Of a stretch of DNA of 64,000 bases, positions 34,932 to 43,417 are shown piece after piece (the stretch's first letter is position 1; every line of letters starts with the position of its first letter). The DNA is from JANQOH01 sp965214495 (GTDB taxonomy: Bacteria > Pseudomonadota > Alphaproteobacteria > UBA7887). Below the pieces are notes generated by a model, which was given only the letters and a program-made list of their open reading frames with translations, was not told where the DNA came from and searched no databases. Where the stretch lies: positions 496,001-560,000 of the forward strand of contig OZ243958.1 of the NCBI GenBank assembly GCA_965214495.1, written 5' to 3'. Both the position numbers and the translations under genes were made by a program.

Positions 34932-36203
34932 CCACTGCTGTCCGGTTTATTTTTGTGGACGGGTTGCATGGCATTGATTCTACTGGCGTCCAACCGTTTG
35001 GCGGCGTTTTGGACACGGAAGAGGGTCAATGCCATGCGCCGCCACAATAGTGTTTTCACGACCTGTTGAAGAGTGTTCCTTGGGCTGCGTTTGATCGGTT
35101 GGTCGATGCCTGTGGAGCGGATCGTCGGGTGCGACGCCTGCGCACCAGGGAGCAGCTGATTGCGCTGCTTTACGGCCAACTTTCCGGGGCGACGAGCCTG
35201 CGCGAGATCGTCTGCAGCTACACAGCCACAAGGCCCGCCTCTATCATGTGGGCGGTCGCGTCGTGCAGCGCTCGACGCTGGCCGACGCCAATGTCAGACG
35301 CCCGGCGGCGTTGTTCGCCGACCTGTTCGCCAAGATGGTCGGTCGCGCCCGGCGGGGCCTGCGCCGCAAGATCGGCGAGGCGACTTACCTGATTGACGCG
35401 ACGAACCTTCGTCCAGGCGGGCCGGGATCGGAGTGGGCGCATTTCTCGGCCAGGGCCTGCGGCGCCAAGGTCCACGTGATCTACGATGCCGACGCCGAGC
35501 AACCGCTCTATGCGTCGGTCACGGCGGCCAAGGTCAACGACATCGCGGCGGCGCACGAGATGCCGGTCGAGGCCGGCGCCACTTGGGTCTTCGACCTCGG
35601 CTACTACGATTACGCCTGGTGGGCCAGGCTCGATGCTGCAGGCTGCCGCGTCGTCACCCGCTTCAAGGCCAACACGCCGTTGACGGTGAGCGCCGAACTC
35701 GATGTTCCCGAAGACGACGACATTCTGTCGGACCGCATCGGCCTGTTGCCGCAACGCGCGGCGCGGAGCCGCCAGAACCCGTTCTCCGATTCGGTGCGCG
35801 AGGTTGGGGTCAGGATCGACACCGGCAAGACGCTGCGCATCCTCTCCAACGACCTCGATGCCCCGGCCCGGGCAATCGCCGATCTCTACAAGCGGCGCTG
35901 GGCCATCGAGTTGTTCTTTCGATGGGCCAAACAGACCTTGAGGATCCACCACTTCCTCGGCGTCGGCGAGAACGCCGTGCACATCCAGATCGCCGTCGCC
36001 CCGATCGTTTATCTACTGCTCCATCTCGCCCAAGCCGCCCGGAACGTCGTCAAATCCCCACTCGCCTTCGCCCGCCTCGTGCGCGCCAATCTCATGCATC
36101 GAAGGCGCATCGACCGACCTATCGGCCCCCATCAGCTGCCCCCAAAAAAATATCCTGACCAAACCATCATCAATGGGCGCAAACCCGAACCGGACGGCAG
36201 TGG
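34932..36203 (+). mobile_element. IS4-family insertion element, copy 2, with both terminal inverted repeats
   Basis: Left end CCACTGCTGTCCGGTT (34932-34947) and right end AACCGGACGGCAGTGG (36188-36203) are inverted repeats matching 15 of 16 bases; length about 1272 bp. The same end sequence bounds copy 1 at 31165. It contains one broken transposase gene. I see no clear direct target repeat at the borders. Confidence 0.8.
35034..36164 (+). pseudogene. IS4-family transposase, two single-base frameshifts
   Basis: The protein opens MRRHNSVF from ATG 35034, then needs one added base near 35058 to continue as HDLLKSVPWAAFDRLVDACG, and another near 35213 to continue LHSHKARLYHVGGRVVQRST. From there one frame runs through the DDE domain: GEATYLIDATNLRPGG (first Asp), VFDLGYYDYAWW (second Asp) and YKRRWAIELFFRWAKQT, the Y-(2)-R-(3)-E-(6)-K signature of IS4. 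The frame continues beyond the natural C-terminus into the IS end. Inactive as it stands. Confidence 0.85.
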
Positions 36204-36398
36204 ACTTGATCTGGGCATCCACCCGCGCATACCCATCGACCGGGCGAGGCGGGAGAAAAATGGATGATCGGAAGATACCCGGATCGAGCTTGGGCACGAT
36301 GACCCATCGACGACGAAAAGAGAACGCCATACCAAAACATACGGGCTCTGAAAATAACACTCCGTATATGACATAGTTAGGGGGGATATATACATAAC

Positions 36399-37543
36399 TA
36401 GTGCATTGACTCAAACGGCAGGTACAGGTGTTTTTCTGGATTTTGTGAGGATGGTTTTGGCTGGTTTTGTCCAGACGAAGGGTTTGGGATCATCGTTGTG
36501 TTCGTCGATGTATCGGTTGATAGCGGCCTGGAGATCGACAACGGAGTGGAACGAGCCGCGTCGGATGCGCCGTCGAGTGAGGGCAGAGAAGAAGCTCTCC
36601 ACCGCGTTGAGCCAGGAGCCGGAGGTCGGGGTGAAATGGAACACCCAGCGCGGGTGGCGCTTGAGCCATTCGACGACCTTGGGCTGCTTGTGGGCGGCAT
36701 AGTTGTCGAGCACGGCATGGATCGCCTCGCCCTGCGGGATGGCCCGTTCGACGGTGTTGAGAAAGCGGATCAACTCCTGATGGTGGTGGCGTTGCATACA
36801 GCGCCCGATGACCGTGCCGTCGAGGATGTTCAGCGCGGCGAACAGGGTCGTGGTGCCGTTGCGTTTGTAATCGTGGGTCATGGTGGCGCAGCGACCGGGC
36901 TTCAGCGGCAGGCCCGGCTGGGTGCGATCGAGGGCCTGGATCTGCGACTTCTCGTCGATCGACAGCACCACGGCATGGGCTGGCGGGTTCATGTAGAGGC
37001 CGACGATGTCCTCGACCTTCTCGGCAAAGGCGGGGTCACGAGAGCGTTTGAAGCTGCGCCAGCGGTGCGGCTGCAGGTTGTAGCTCTGCCAGATGCGCTG
37101 CGTCGAGCGCAGGCTGATGCCGGCGGCCCTGGCCATGGCTCTGCCGGTCCAGTGGGTGGCCTCACCGGGCGGTGCCTCCTGACAGGTCATAGTGACCACT
37201 CGGGCGATCGTCTCCGACGGCAGCGGCGCCCGTCCCGGTGGCCGGGCCTTGTCGCGCAGCAGACCGTCAACGCCTTCCTCGGCAAACCGGCGCTGCCAGC
37301 GCCATACCGTCGGACGGCTGACGCCCGCGCGTCTGGCCACCTCCGCAGTTGTCAGGCGCTCACCCGACGACAAGACGATCTGTGCCCGCTGCACATGCTT
37401 GAGCGGACGAGAGCGGTCGCCGACGATCGCCGCCAACAGCGCACGATCCTCGGCTCCAATGAAAACGCTGAGTTCCTGTCCCATCCCCGCAGCATCGCAC
37501 AAAACCACGCCCCTGTGAATCCCCCGTTTGCGTCAGTGCAATA
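36399..37543 (-). mobile_element. Complete IS630-family element with TA target duplication
   Basis: Ends read inward are TA-GTGCATTGACTCAAACGG (left, 36399 on) and TA-TTGCACTGACGCAAACGG (right, from 37543 back), 15 of 18 matching inside the TA. The TA dinucleotides at 36399-36400 and 37542-37543 are the expected target duplication, so the element proper is about 36401-37541. Confidence 0.85.
36411..37484 (-). CDS. IS630-family transposase
   Basis: A 357-residue transposase, open throughout. An N-terminal homeodomain-like helix-turn-helix (LTTAEVARRAGVSRPTVWRW) precedes the DDE domain with VVLSIDEKSQIQALDR (first Asp), AVLDNYAAHKQP (second Asp) and HFTPTSGSWLNAVESFFS (Glu). ATG 37484 (MGQELSVFIG) is the likely start; eight further codons are open upstream. 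It fills a complete element with both ends, so it may be mobile. It is a different lineage from the IS630 gene at 7904. Confidence 0.93.
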   Translation of the reverse strand: MGQELSVFIGAEDRALLAAIVGDRSRPLKHVQRAQIVLSSGERLTTAEVARRAGVSRPTVWRWQRRFAEEGVDGLLRDKARPPGRAPLPSETIARVVTMTCQEAPPGEATHWTGRAMARAAGISLRSTQRIWQSYNLQPHRWRSFKRSRDPAFAEKVEDIVGLYMNPPAHAVVLSIDEKSQIQALDRTQPGLPLKPGRCATMTHDYKRNGTTTLFAALNILDGTVIGRCMQRHHHQELIRFLNTVERAIPQGEAIHAVLDNYAAHKQPKVVEWLKRHPRWVFHFTPTSGSWLNAVESFFSALTRRRIRRGSFHSVVDLQAAINRYIDEHNDDPKPFVWTKPAKTILTKSRKTPVPAV

Positions 37544-37787
37544 GCCCGCCATACTCGTCTCCACGGCCAAGGGAAGGTCAAGCGATCCGATCAGAAGAAT
37601 GGCCATGCCGGCCGACGAATTACCGAAAAGGAGTACGAATGCCGCTGTAATTACATCGTCAACAAATGATCGAAGATGTAATTCTTCTCAATCTTTAGGT
37701 CGAATTAAGTCTCGACTGAACGAAGAGTGTTGCGTCTTCCGAACCACTTCTTCATGCCCGAGATCGTGATCCTGTCCGTCGCCACGA

Positions 37788-38480
37788 TCACGATCTGCGC
37801 CTTATTTTGCGTGCGACAGACCGATAGTCTTCAACCGTTTCTCCATCCGCCCCGATCCCACGGAGTTGCTCGTATTCTCTTTCGGTTAGTTTCCTGGGAC
37901 ACGTCAACATCACGAAATAGGGCACAACCAAGTCTGCTCGCATGTCGTCATGATAATTGGCAGAGCTTTTTTGCTTGTTCGTCTTCTTGTGCCGGACTAC
38001 TGTGGTATTTTGTGAATGGCCCGGGATTTTGCCGATTTTGCCATCGTTGTTCAGATTGCGAAGGTTGGATAAGCAAAATTTCCTCCCACGTGGACGTTCG
38101 AGCGGGGACCGACTTCTACATACAATTGCGTAGTATGGGCTGTATGGGTTCGGCCTCGAATGGACGATAGCGTATTCGGGAATCGGAACACTTTTTCCTG
38201 TACTCTCGCAATAATAATATTGCCATAAATATCCACCCTCCTTGTCGCGATTTTGAACACTGCCGAGAGTCTTCGAGAACAGGATTTCCGGACAACAAGC
38301 TTTCTTTACGAGCTCCTTTATCGCAGGCCCTTTCGATTCACCAACACCCCACCAAAAAATATTCCTGAATCTCCCCGTTCCGGCTTGTCTCTCAAGCTCT
38401 TTGCGGCGAATAATATTCTCCAGCGGCTCGCCACCATCCGTGTTCATTTTGGTCCAGAGGAACCATTTGGGGATTGTCAT
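37788..38480 (-). CDS. AT-rich orphan gene, hypothetical protein
   Basis: A 230-residue protein with no family I recognise and base composition clearly lower in G+C than its neighbours (many AAA, AAT and ATA codons), a sign of recent transfer. It opens PKWFLWTKMNTDGGEPLENI and has FWWGVGESKGPAIKELVKKA, CCPEILFS, and a Lys/Arg-rich tail. The W-G-V-G-x-S-x-G segment looks like a conserved core, and the absence of signal or membrane segments suggests a cytoplasmic protein. AGGAGGA lies about 14 bases before ATG 38480. It is flanked by an IS630 element and a hipBA operon, a setting common for defence or island genes; function is unknown. Confidence 0.65.
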   Translation of the reverse strand: MTIPKWFLWTKMNTDGGEPLENIIRRKELERQAGTGRFRNIFWWGVGESKGPAIKELVKKACCPEILFSKTLGSVQNRDKEGGYLWQYYYCESTGKSVPIPEYAIVHSRPNPYSPYYAIVCRSRSPLERPRGRKFCLSNLRNLNNDGKIGKIPGHSQNTTVVRHKKTNKQKSSANYHDDMRADLVVPYFVMLTCPRKLTEREYEQLRGIGADGETVEDYRSVARKIRRRS

Positions 38481-38722
38481 CGCAGTACTCGTCTCCTCCT
38501 GGGGAGTCGCTGTGAATGGGCCGCGCGGGTACATGCACCGCTGCGCCCGACCCCTGCATTTACGCTACGGGCCGACGAGCGTGGCGTCAACTTGGCCGGC
38601 CAAGTGCGTCGCCGGCACCTTGTTTCTGATGTCCGTGTTTTGACGTGGCGCAGTGGTCGAAGTGGTGGGAGCTACGCCGGAACCGAAACATGAAGCGCCG
38701 GGCCGGCCGGGAGAACGCGGGC

Positions 38723-40015
38723 CTACCGGTCTGGGAAGCCGTGAATGGCCTCGGCAAGCCGGCCTTCCAGCCCTTTGAACGCCAGATCGTTCAGGAATTG
38801 CCGCCGCCACGACAGGCGCCGATCAGCGTCGCTCAGCCTCGCTTCGCGGCAAACCGAATCCCAATTGCGCGCGATGACGGCGATTTGGCGTATTACGATC
38901 TCCAGCGCTTGTTCTTCCGTGAGAAGGAATTTGTTCGCCGCCGTAAGGCACAACGACAACTGGCTGCGTCGCTCGACCCCGCGAATTCGCATCGCCTGCG
39001 AAGCCTCGCGCCCGATCCTCGGTTGCGGGCAGATATCGTAGGCCGGCGTGAGGGCGAGGCTGTCGCCGTCCCAAAAAGCCGCGTGGTTGCGGGCGTGATC
39101 GTCGGTGTTGCCCACGAGAACGTTGAACGTCATGCGGGAGAAGAGCTCTCTCAATGCCTCCGTCGGGCTGCTGAAGCGCGCGCGGACGATATCGGCGAGC
39201 TCTTCGTAAGACGCGTGGGCGGCCATACGTTCGTCGAGGCCGAGAAGTGTCAGGGCCGAAACCATCGCGCGCCGCGTCCAGCCCGCGTCCGCTGGTTCCC
39301 GGTCGAAGCGCCGGACGAGAAGGACGTCCCTGTTCATAACCCGCTCGAGTCTGACCTTCGCAGCGTTCAGCCCCGCCATCTCGGCGAGGCGGGTAGCGAT
39401 GAATTCCGCCTTGACCACACTCCAGGTGTCGGCCGATGAGGAGAACTTCGCGACGTATTTGATGCCGCCGTCGCGGATCAGCGCCTTCGGCCTCGCGCCC
39501 CCGATCGCCGTGCCGTGCTGTAGCGCTTCCCCCAGGTCCGGCTCCAGGGGCAGCCCCCTGTCCACGCGCTCGGCCGCGGCGAGCAGAATATCGAGCGTCG
39601 CGTTGTCGGCCTCGCGGGCGACGTAAGCGGTAGGAGAGCCTTGGAAGTCGAGCGCGCCGGTGCGGTCGGAACCGGAGCGCAGCATGAACGTCAACTCGTC
39701 GAGTTCGACCCGGTCGATCGCGCCGCCGCGCACGTCGGAGAGGCGGCTGACGATGACCCGGCGCCCCCACGCATCGGGCGAGGAGTCGCGCAGGGCACTG
39801 GCGATCTCCAGAGGCGGCCGGGGCGTGATCGCGCCCGGTTCGAGCGGCAGTTCGGGCGCATAGACCGCGATCGCGTCTTTCCGGGCGAGATAGGAACGGC
39901 CATAGTTGAAGACATACCGCCCGCCGTCCGACCGCACGCGACCCGCCACCACCGGCCGGGTGCGGCCGGGCAACCAGATCCAGACGTAGGCTTCCCGCGG
40001 CGGGCTAGAAGTCAT
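38723..40015 (-). CDS. hipA: HipA family serine/threonine kinase toxin
   Basis: A 430-residue HipA-type kinase. The N-terminal HipA subdomain has GRSYLARKDAIAVYAPELPL and DSSPDAWGRRV. The kinase core shows TAIGGARPKAL (P-loop like, Ser/Thr-rich in relatives), KYVAKFSSS with the ATP-binding Lys, KAEFIATRLAEMAGL, the catalytic loop NTDDHARNHAAFW and the metal-binding LTPAYDICPQ. Classic HipA phosphorylates GltX and halts translation. Start overlaps the antitoxin stop by 11 bp, so the pair is translationally coupled. Confidence 0.92.
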   Translation of the reverse strand: MTSSPPREAYVWIWLPGRTRPVVAGRVRSDGGRYVFNYGRSYLARKDAIAVYAPELPLEPGAITPRPPLEIASALRDSSPDAWGRRVIVSRLSDVRGGAIDRVELDELTFMLRSGSDRTGALDFQGSPTAYVAREADNATLDILLAAAERVDRGLPLEPDLGEALQHGTAIGGARPKALIRDGGIKYVAKFSSSADTWSVVKAEFIATRLAEMAGLNAAKVRLERVMNRDVLLVRRFDREPADAGWTRRAMVSALTLLGLDERMAAHASYEELADIVRARFSSPTEALRELFSRMTFNVLVGNTDDHARNHAAFWDGDSLALTPAYDICPQPRIGREASQAMRIRGVERRSQLSLCLTAANKFLLTEEQALEIVIRQIAVIARNWDSVCREARLSDADRRLSWRRQFLNDLAFKGLEGRLAEAIHGFPDR

Positions 40016-40340
40016 CGTCGATCCGGCGGCGGGACTTGCGGATCGAGCCGGGCATCAGGGCGAGCTTGTCGTCGATCCGGCCGAGTTCGGGGGCGAGCGT
40101 CGTCGCATCCGGGACGAACAGGTGAACGCCGGTAAGAGTGGCCGCTTCGAACACCAGCCCGATCTCGACCGAGGCGTCGCCCTTCTCGATGCGCTGCAAC
40201 GTACTTCTGGCGATGCCGACCCGGGCCGCGAGGTCGTGTTCGGACATGCGGCGCTCCTTGCGGGCCAGCCTGATCTGCTTGCCCAAGAGCGCCAGTGCCT
40301 CGCCGGTGAGCCGCGAATATGAGCGTGGTATCCTGGCCAT
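40005..40340 (-). CDS. hipB: HipB-type antitoxin, XRE family regulator
   Basis: A 111-residue antitoxin with a helix-turn-helix: LGKQIRLARKERRMSEHDLA, then ARVGIARSTLQRIEKGD. It represses its own operon and neutralises HipA. ATG 40340 (MARIPRSY) is chosen because the predicted promoter start point lies between it and the in-frame ATG at 40370. The C-terminus is basic and overlaps hipA. Confidence 0.88.
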   Translation of the reverse strand: MARIPRSYSRLTGEALALLGKQIRLARKERRMSEHDLAARVGIARSTLQRIEKGDASVEIGLVFEAATLTGVHLFVPDATTLAPELGRIDDKLALMPGSIRKSRRRIDDDF

Positions 40341-40371
40341 GAGGGATCGATCGACCGTTTCAGCGATCATA

Positions 40372-40400
40372 ACGCTATTCGTGACCGGAGTGCCGGTCAA
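40372..40400 (-). promoter_or_regulatory. hipBA promoter with palindromic operator
   Basis: Minus-strand TTGACC (-35, 40400-40395), 17-bp spacer, TAGCGT (-10, 40377-40372). The spacer region carries a perfect palindrome GACCGG-CACT-CCGGTC (40398-40383), placed as expected for HipB autorepression. Confidence 0.55.
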
Positions 40401-40484
40401 TATCGGCGGCGAGAACTCCTTGGATCCTGTCCGCGACAGGTCAAAGCCTTGCGCCGCGCCCGCCAATGGTCGATAGGTTGCTGC

Positions 40485-40561
40485 GGGCCCGTAGTTCAGT
40501 CGGTCAGAACGCGCCGCTCATAACGGTGTTGTCGCAGGTTCGAGTCCTGCCGGGCCCACCA
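40485..40561 (+). tRNA. tRNA with CAT anticodon (elongator tRNA-Met, or Ile2)
   Basis: A 77-base cloverleaf. Acceptor GGGCCCG pairs with CGGGCCC, the discriminator is A and CCA is encoded (40559-40561). Anticodon loop CTCATAA (CAT at 40519-40521) sits on stem CGCCG/CGGTG, and the T arm has GCAGG-TTCGAGT-CCTGC. It starts with a paired G, unlike initiator tRNA. CAT may be elongator Met or a lysidine-modified Ile tRNA; the former is the usual label for this sequence type in alphaproteobacteria. Confidence 0.9.
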
Positions 40562-40713
40562 CCGCGGCGACAGTGCGTGCGCGGACGCCCGCATCCGTGT
40601 GACCGGCGGCCGGCTGTCCCCGGGGCATGAAACACAGGGCGTTGTCTCGATCCTCCGCGGCCACGCCGCCACGATCTGACAGCCGTCGCAGGTTTAGACA
40701 AATCCCCTCACAA

Positions 40714-40738
40714 TGTAGGGGCAACCCTTGTGGTTGCC
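40714..40738 (+). repeat. REP-like palindrome
   Basis: TGTAGGGGCAACCCTTGTGG followed by TTGCC, an imperfect hairpin (GGCAACC/GGTTGCC). Related copies are at 55350-55375 and, inverted, at 55405-55430. It lies in the 280-bp gene-free gap between the tRNA and pdxY, where I see nothing else. Confidence 0.55.
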
Positions 40739-40840
40739 TCTGTGGCTGCTCCCCCGGGGGTCGGCGCCCACAAAAACAGGCGGGTCGGTTATCGGGATTC
40801 AGGGTGCGCGGACCGGACTTCCGCACGAGGCGAGGAGCCT

Positions 40841-41674
40841 TCACGGCTCGTGCAGAAGTGCGAAGAAGACGTGTCGGGGCGCCGCGATCTCGTCCTGGGC
40901 GGCGATCAGCGCGATGTCGCCAGGTGCGCCGGCCTCCAGCATTGAGAAGGTCGAGGACACCGCGCGCGAGACCGCATCCGCAAGCGTCGCGCCATGCAAC
41001 AGATGACCGAGCAACAAGGCCGTCATGACGTCGCCGGCGCCGTTGCCCGCCACCGGCAGGCGCGGCGTTTCGACCAGCCATGCGCCGGCCGGGGCGCAGG
41101 CCAGCGCGCCCAGCCCGGCGGCGGTGTCCAGCGAGGTTGCGACGACCGTCCGCGGCCCCCGGGCGGCCAACCGCCGGCACGCCGCCAGCGTCTCCGCCGT
41201 CGTCACGACTGGTCCGGCCGCGAGCCGGGCCAGTTCGAATCCGTTCGGCGTGACGATATCCGCGCGCGGGACGAGCGTGTTCGCGACCGCGTCCGCGGTC
41301 TCCTCCGTCACGTAGAGGCCGCGCACCGCGTTGCCCATCACCGGGTCGCAGCAATAGAGCGCGTCCGGGCGAACAGACTTCACGCGATCGACCGTTTCGG
41401 TAACTACGGCAGCCAGTTCGGCGTTGCCGATATACCCCGTCAGCACCGCGTCGAGATTCGCGAAACCGGGGCGCCGCTCGAGGCCGGCCAGCACGCTGCG
41501 GACATGATCGGCGCCCAGCGCGCCGCCGCCCCAATCGGCATGTCCCGTGTGGTTGGACAACTGCACCGTGTGCACCGGCCAGACCTCGTGGCCCAGCCGC
41601 TGCAAGGCGAATACCGCCGCAGCGTTGCCCACATGGCCCCACGCCACCGTCGATTGTATCGACAGGATCGCCAT
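40841..41674 (-). CDS. pdxY: Pyridoxal kinase
   Basis: A 277-residue ribokinase-fold enzyme that phosphorylates pyridoxal for B6 salvage. It opens ILSIQSTVAWGHVGNAAAVF, with the substrate region TVQLSNHTGHADWGG, CDPVMGN in the middle, and the anion-hole/catalytic motif GNGAGDVMTALLLG near residue 210. These are diagnostic for the PdxY/PdxK type. It lies 17 bp after the pntB stop and may be co-transcribed with the pnt genes. Confidence 0.93.
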   Translation of the reverse strand: MAILSIQSTVAWGHVGNAAAVFALQRLGHEVWPVHTVQLSNHTGHADWGGGALGADHVRSVLAGLERRPGFANLDAVLTGYIGNAELAAVVTETVDRVKSVRPDALYCCDPVMGNAVRGLYVTEETADAVANTLVPRADIVTPNGFELARLAAGPVVTTAETLAACRRLAARGPRTVVATSLDTAAGLGALACAPAGAWLVETPRLPVAGNGAGDVMTALLLGHLLHGATLADAVSRAVSSTFSMLEAGAPGDIALIAAQDEIAAPRHVFFALLHEP

Positions 41675-41691
41675 CGGATACCGGCGCCGGA

Positions 41692-43077
41692 CTACAGCGC
41701 CTTGACGATATCCTCCACCATCTTCTTGGCGTCCGAAAACAGCATCATGGTGGTGTCGCCGTAGAACAGGTCGTTGTCGATCCCCGCATAACCGGGCGAC
41801 AACGACCGCTTGACGAACAACACCGTCTTCGCCTTGTCCACTTCGAGGATCGGCATCCCGGCGATCGGGCTCGACGGGTCGTTGCGCGCGGCCGGGTTGG
41901 TCACGTCGTTTGCGCCGATGACGAAGGCCACGTCGGCCGTCGCGAAGTCGGCGTTGATCTCCTCCAGTTCGTAAACGTCCTCATAGGGCACGTTGGCTTC
42001 CGCCAGCAGCACGTTCATGTGCCCCGGCATCCGCCCGGCGACCGGATGGATGGCGTAGGAAACCTTCACGCCGGCGGCGTTCAGCGTGTCCGCCATCTCG
42101 CGCAGCGCGTGCTGCGCCTGCGCCACCGCCATGCCGTAGCCGGGCACGATGATCACCGATTCCGCATTCTGCATGATGAACGCGGCGTCGTCGGCGCTGC
42201 CCGACTTGACCGCCTTGTCGGTGCGGCTCGCCGCGGCGGCGCCGTCCTCGGCGCCGAACCCGCCCAGGATCACGTTGATGAACGAGCGGTTCATGCCCCG
42301 GCACATGATGTAGGACAGGATCGCGCCCGACGAGCCGACCAGCGCGCCGACGATGATCAGCGCCGTGTTCTGCAAGGTGAAGCCGATTCCCGCCGCCGCC
42401 CAGCCGGAATACGAGTTGAGCATCGAGATGACGACCGGCATGTCCGCACCGCCGATCGGGATGATGATCATCACGCCGATGGCGAGCGCCAGTATCGTCA
42501 TCGTCCAGAACGCCGCCGGGCTCTCGGTAGCGCAGAACCACACGATCGCCGCCACGATCACCAGTCCGACCGCCAGATTGACCCAATGCTGCATCGGAAA
42601 GGTGACCGGCGCGCCCGACATCAGCGCCTGCAATTTGGCGAACGCGATCACCGAGCCGGTGAACGTGATCGCGCCGATCACCGTGCCGAGCGACATTTCG
42701 ATGCGGCTCGCGGTCTTGATCGCGCCGATGCTGCCGATGCCGTAGGCCTCGGGAGAATACAGCGCCGCCGCCGCCACCAGCACCGCGGCGAGACCGACCA
42801 GACTGTGGAACGCGGCGACCAACTGCGGCATCGCCGTCATCTGGATGCGTAACGCGATCGCCGCGCCGACCGCGCCGCCGACGACCATCGCCACCGCCAC
42901 CCAGGCGTAGGCGCCGACGTCCGGTTGGGCGAGCGTGACGATGACGGCGATCGCCATCCCCGCAATGCCGAAGAGGTTGCCCGAACGCGCCGAGGTCGGC
43001 GAACTCAACCCCTTGAGCGCGAGAATGAAACAGACCGCGGCGGCCAGATAGGCGAACGCGGAGAGATTGGCGGACAC
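41692..43077 (-). CDS. pntB: NAD(P) transhydrogenase beta subunit
   Basis: A 461-residue PntB: about nine membrane helices in the first 270 residues, then the NADP-binding domain III with VIIVPGYGMAVAQAQHALRE (the G-Y-G-x-A-V-A motif), YAIHPVAGRMPGHMNVLLAE and VIGANDVTNPAA. It couples hydride transfer between NADH and NADP to proton movement. The start is GTG 43077, 10 bp after pntAB. The subunit split matches the three-gene pnt operons of Rhodospirillum and relatives. Confidence 0.95.
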   Translation of the reverse strand: MSANLSAFAYLAAAVCFILALKGLSSPTSARSGNLFGIAGMAIAVIVTLAQPDVGAYAWVAVAMVVGGAVGAAIALRIQMTAMPQLVAAFHSLVGLAAVLVAAAALYSPEAYGIGSIGAIKTASRIEMSLGTVIGAITFTGSVIAFAKLQALMSGAPVTFPMQHWVNLAVGLVIVAAIVWFCATESPAAFWTMTILALAIGVMIIIPIGGADMPVVISMLNSYSGWAAAGIGFTLQNTALIIVGALVGSSGAILSYIMCRGMNRSFINVILGGFGAEDGAAAASRTDKAVKSGSADDAAFIMQNAESVIIVPGYGMAVAQAQHALREMADTLNAAGVKVSYAIHPVAGRMPGHMNVLLAEANVPYEDVYELEEINADFATADVAFVIGANDVTNPAARNDPSSPIAGMPILEVDKAKTVLFVKRSLSPGYAGIDNDLFYGDTTMMLFSDAKKMVEDIVKAL

Positions 43078-43087
43078 GACCGGTTCC

Positions 43088-43417
43088 CTAGCGCTTCTTC
43101 TTGAACATCTGCAACATGCGTTGCGTAACGATGAACCCGCCGAAGATGTTCACCGAGGCGAGCATCACGGCAAGGAAACCCATCGCCTTCGAGAACGAGA
43201 GGCCGTCTTCGCCCGCGCTTCCGGCTTGTTCCATGGCGACCACTTCTGCGCCCACCGCGATCAGGGCGCCGACCACGATGATGCCCGAGATCGCGTTGGT
43301 CACCGACATCAGCGGCGTGTGCAGCGCCGGGGTCACGCTCCACACCACGTAATAGCCGACGAACACCGCCAGCACGAAGATGGTGAAATCCTGAATGAAC
43401 GGATCGATACCGGTCAT
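43088..43417 (-). CDS. pntAB: NAD(P) transhydrogenase alpha-2 subunit
   Basis: A 109-residue membrane subunit (domain II part of the alpha chain) with about three to four helices: FTIFVLAVFVGYYVVWSVTP, the conserved TPALHTPLMSVTNAISGIIV, and KAMGFLAVMLASVNIFGGF. It ends QMFKKKR, typical of the family. Start ATG 43417 overlaps the pntAA stop as ATGA. Confidence 0.94.
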   Translation of the reverse strand: MTGIDPFIQDFTIFVLAVFVGYYVVWSVTPALHTPLMSVTNAISGIIVVGALIAVGAEVVAMEQAGSAGEDGLSFSKAMGFLAVMLASVNIFGGFIVTQRMLQMFKKKR

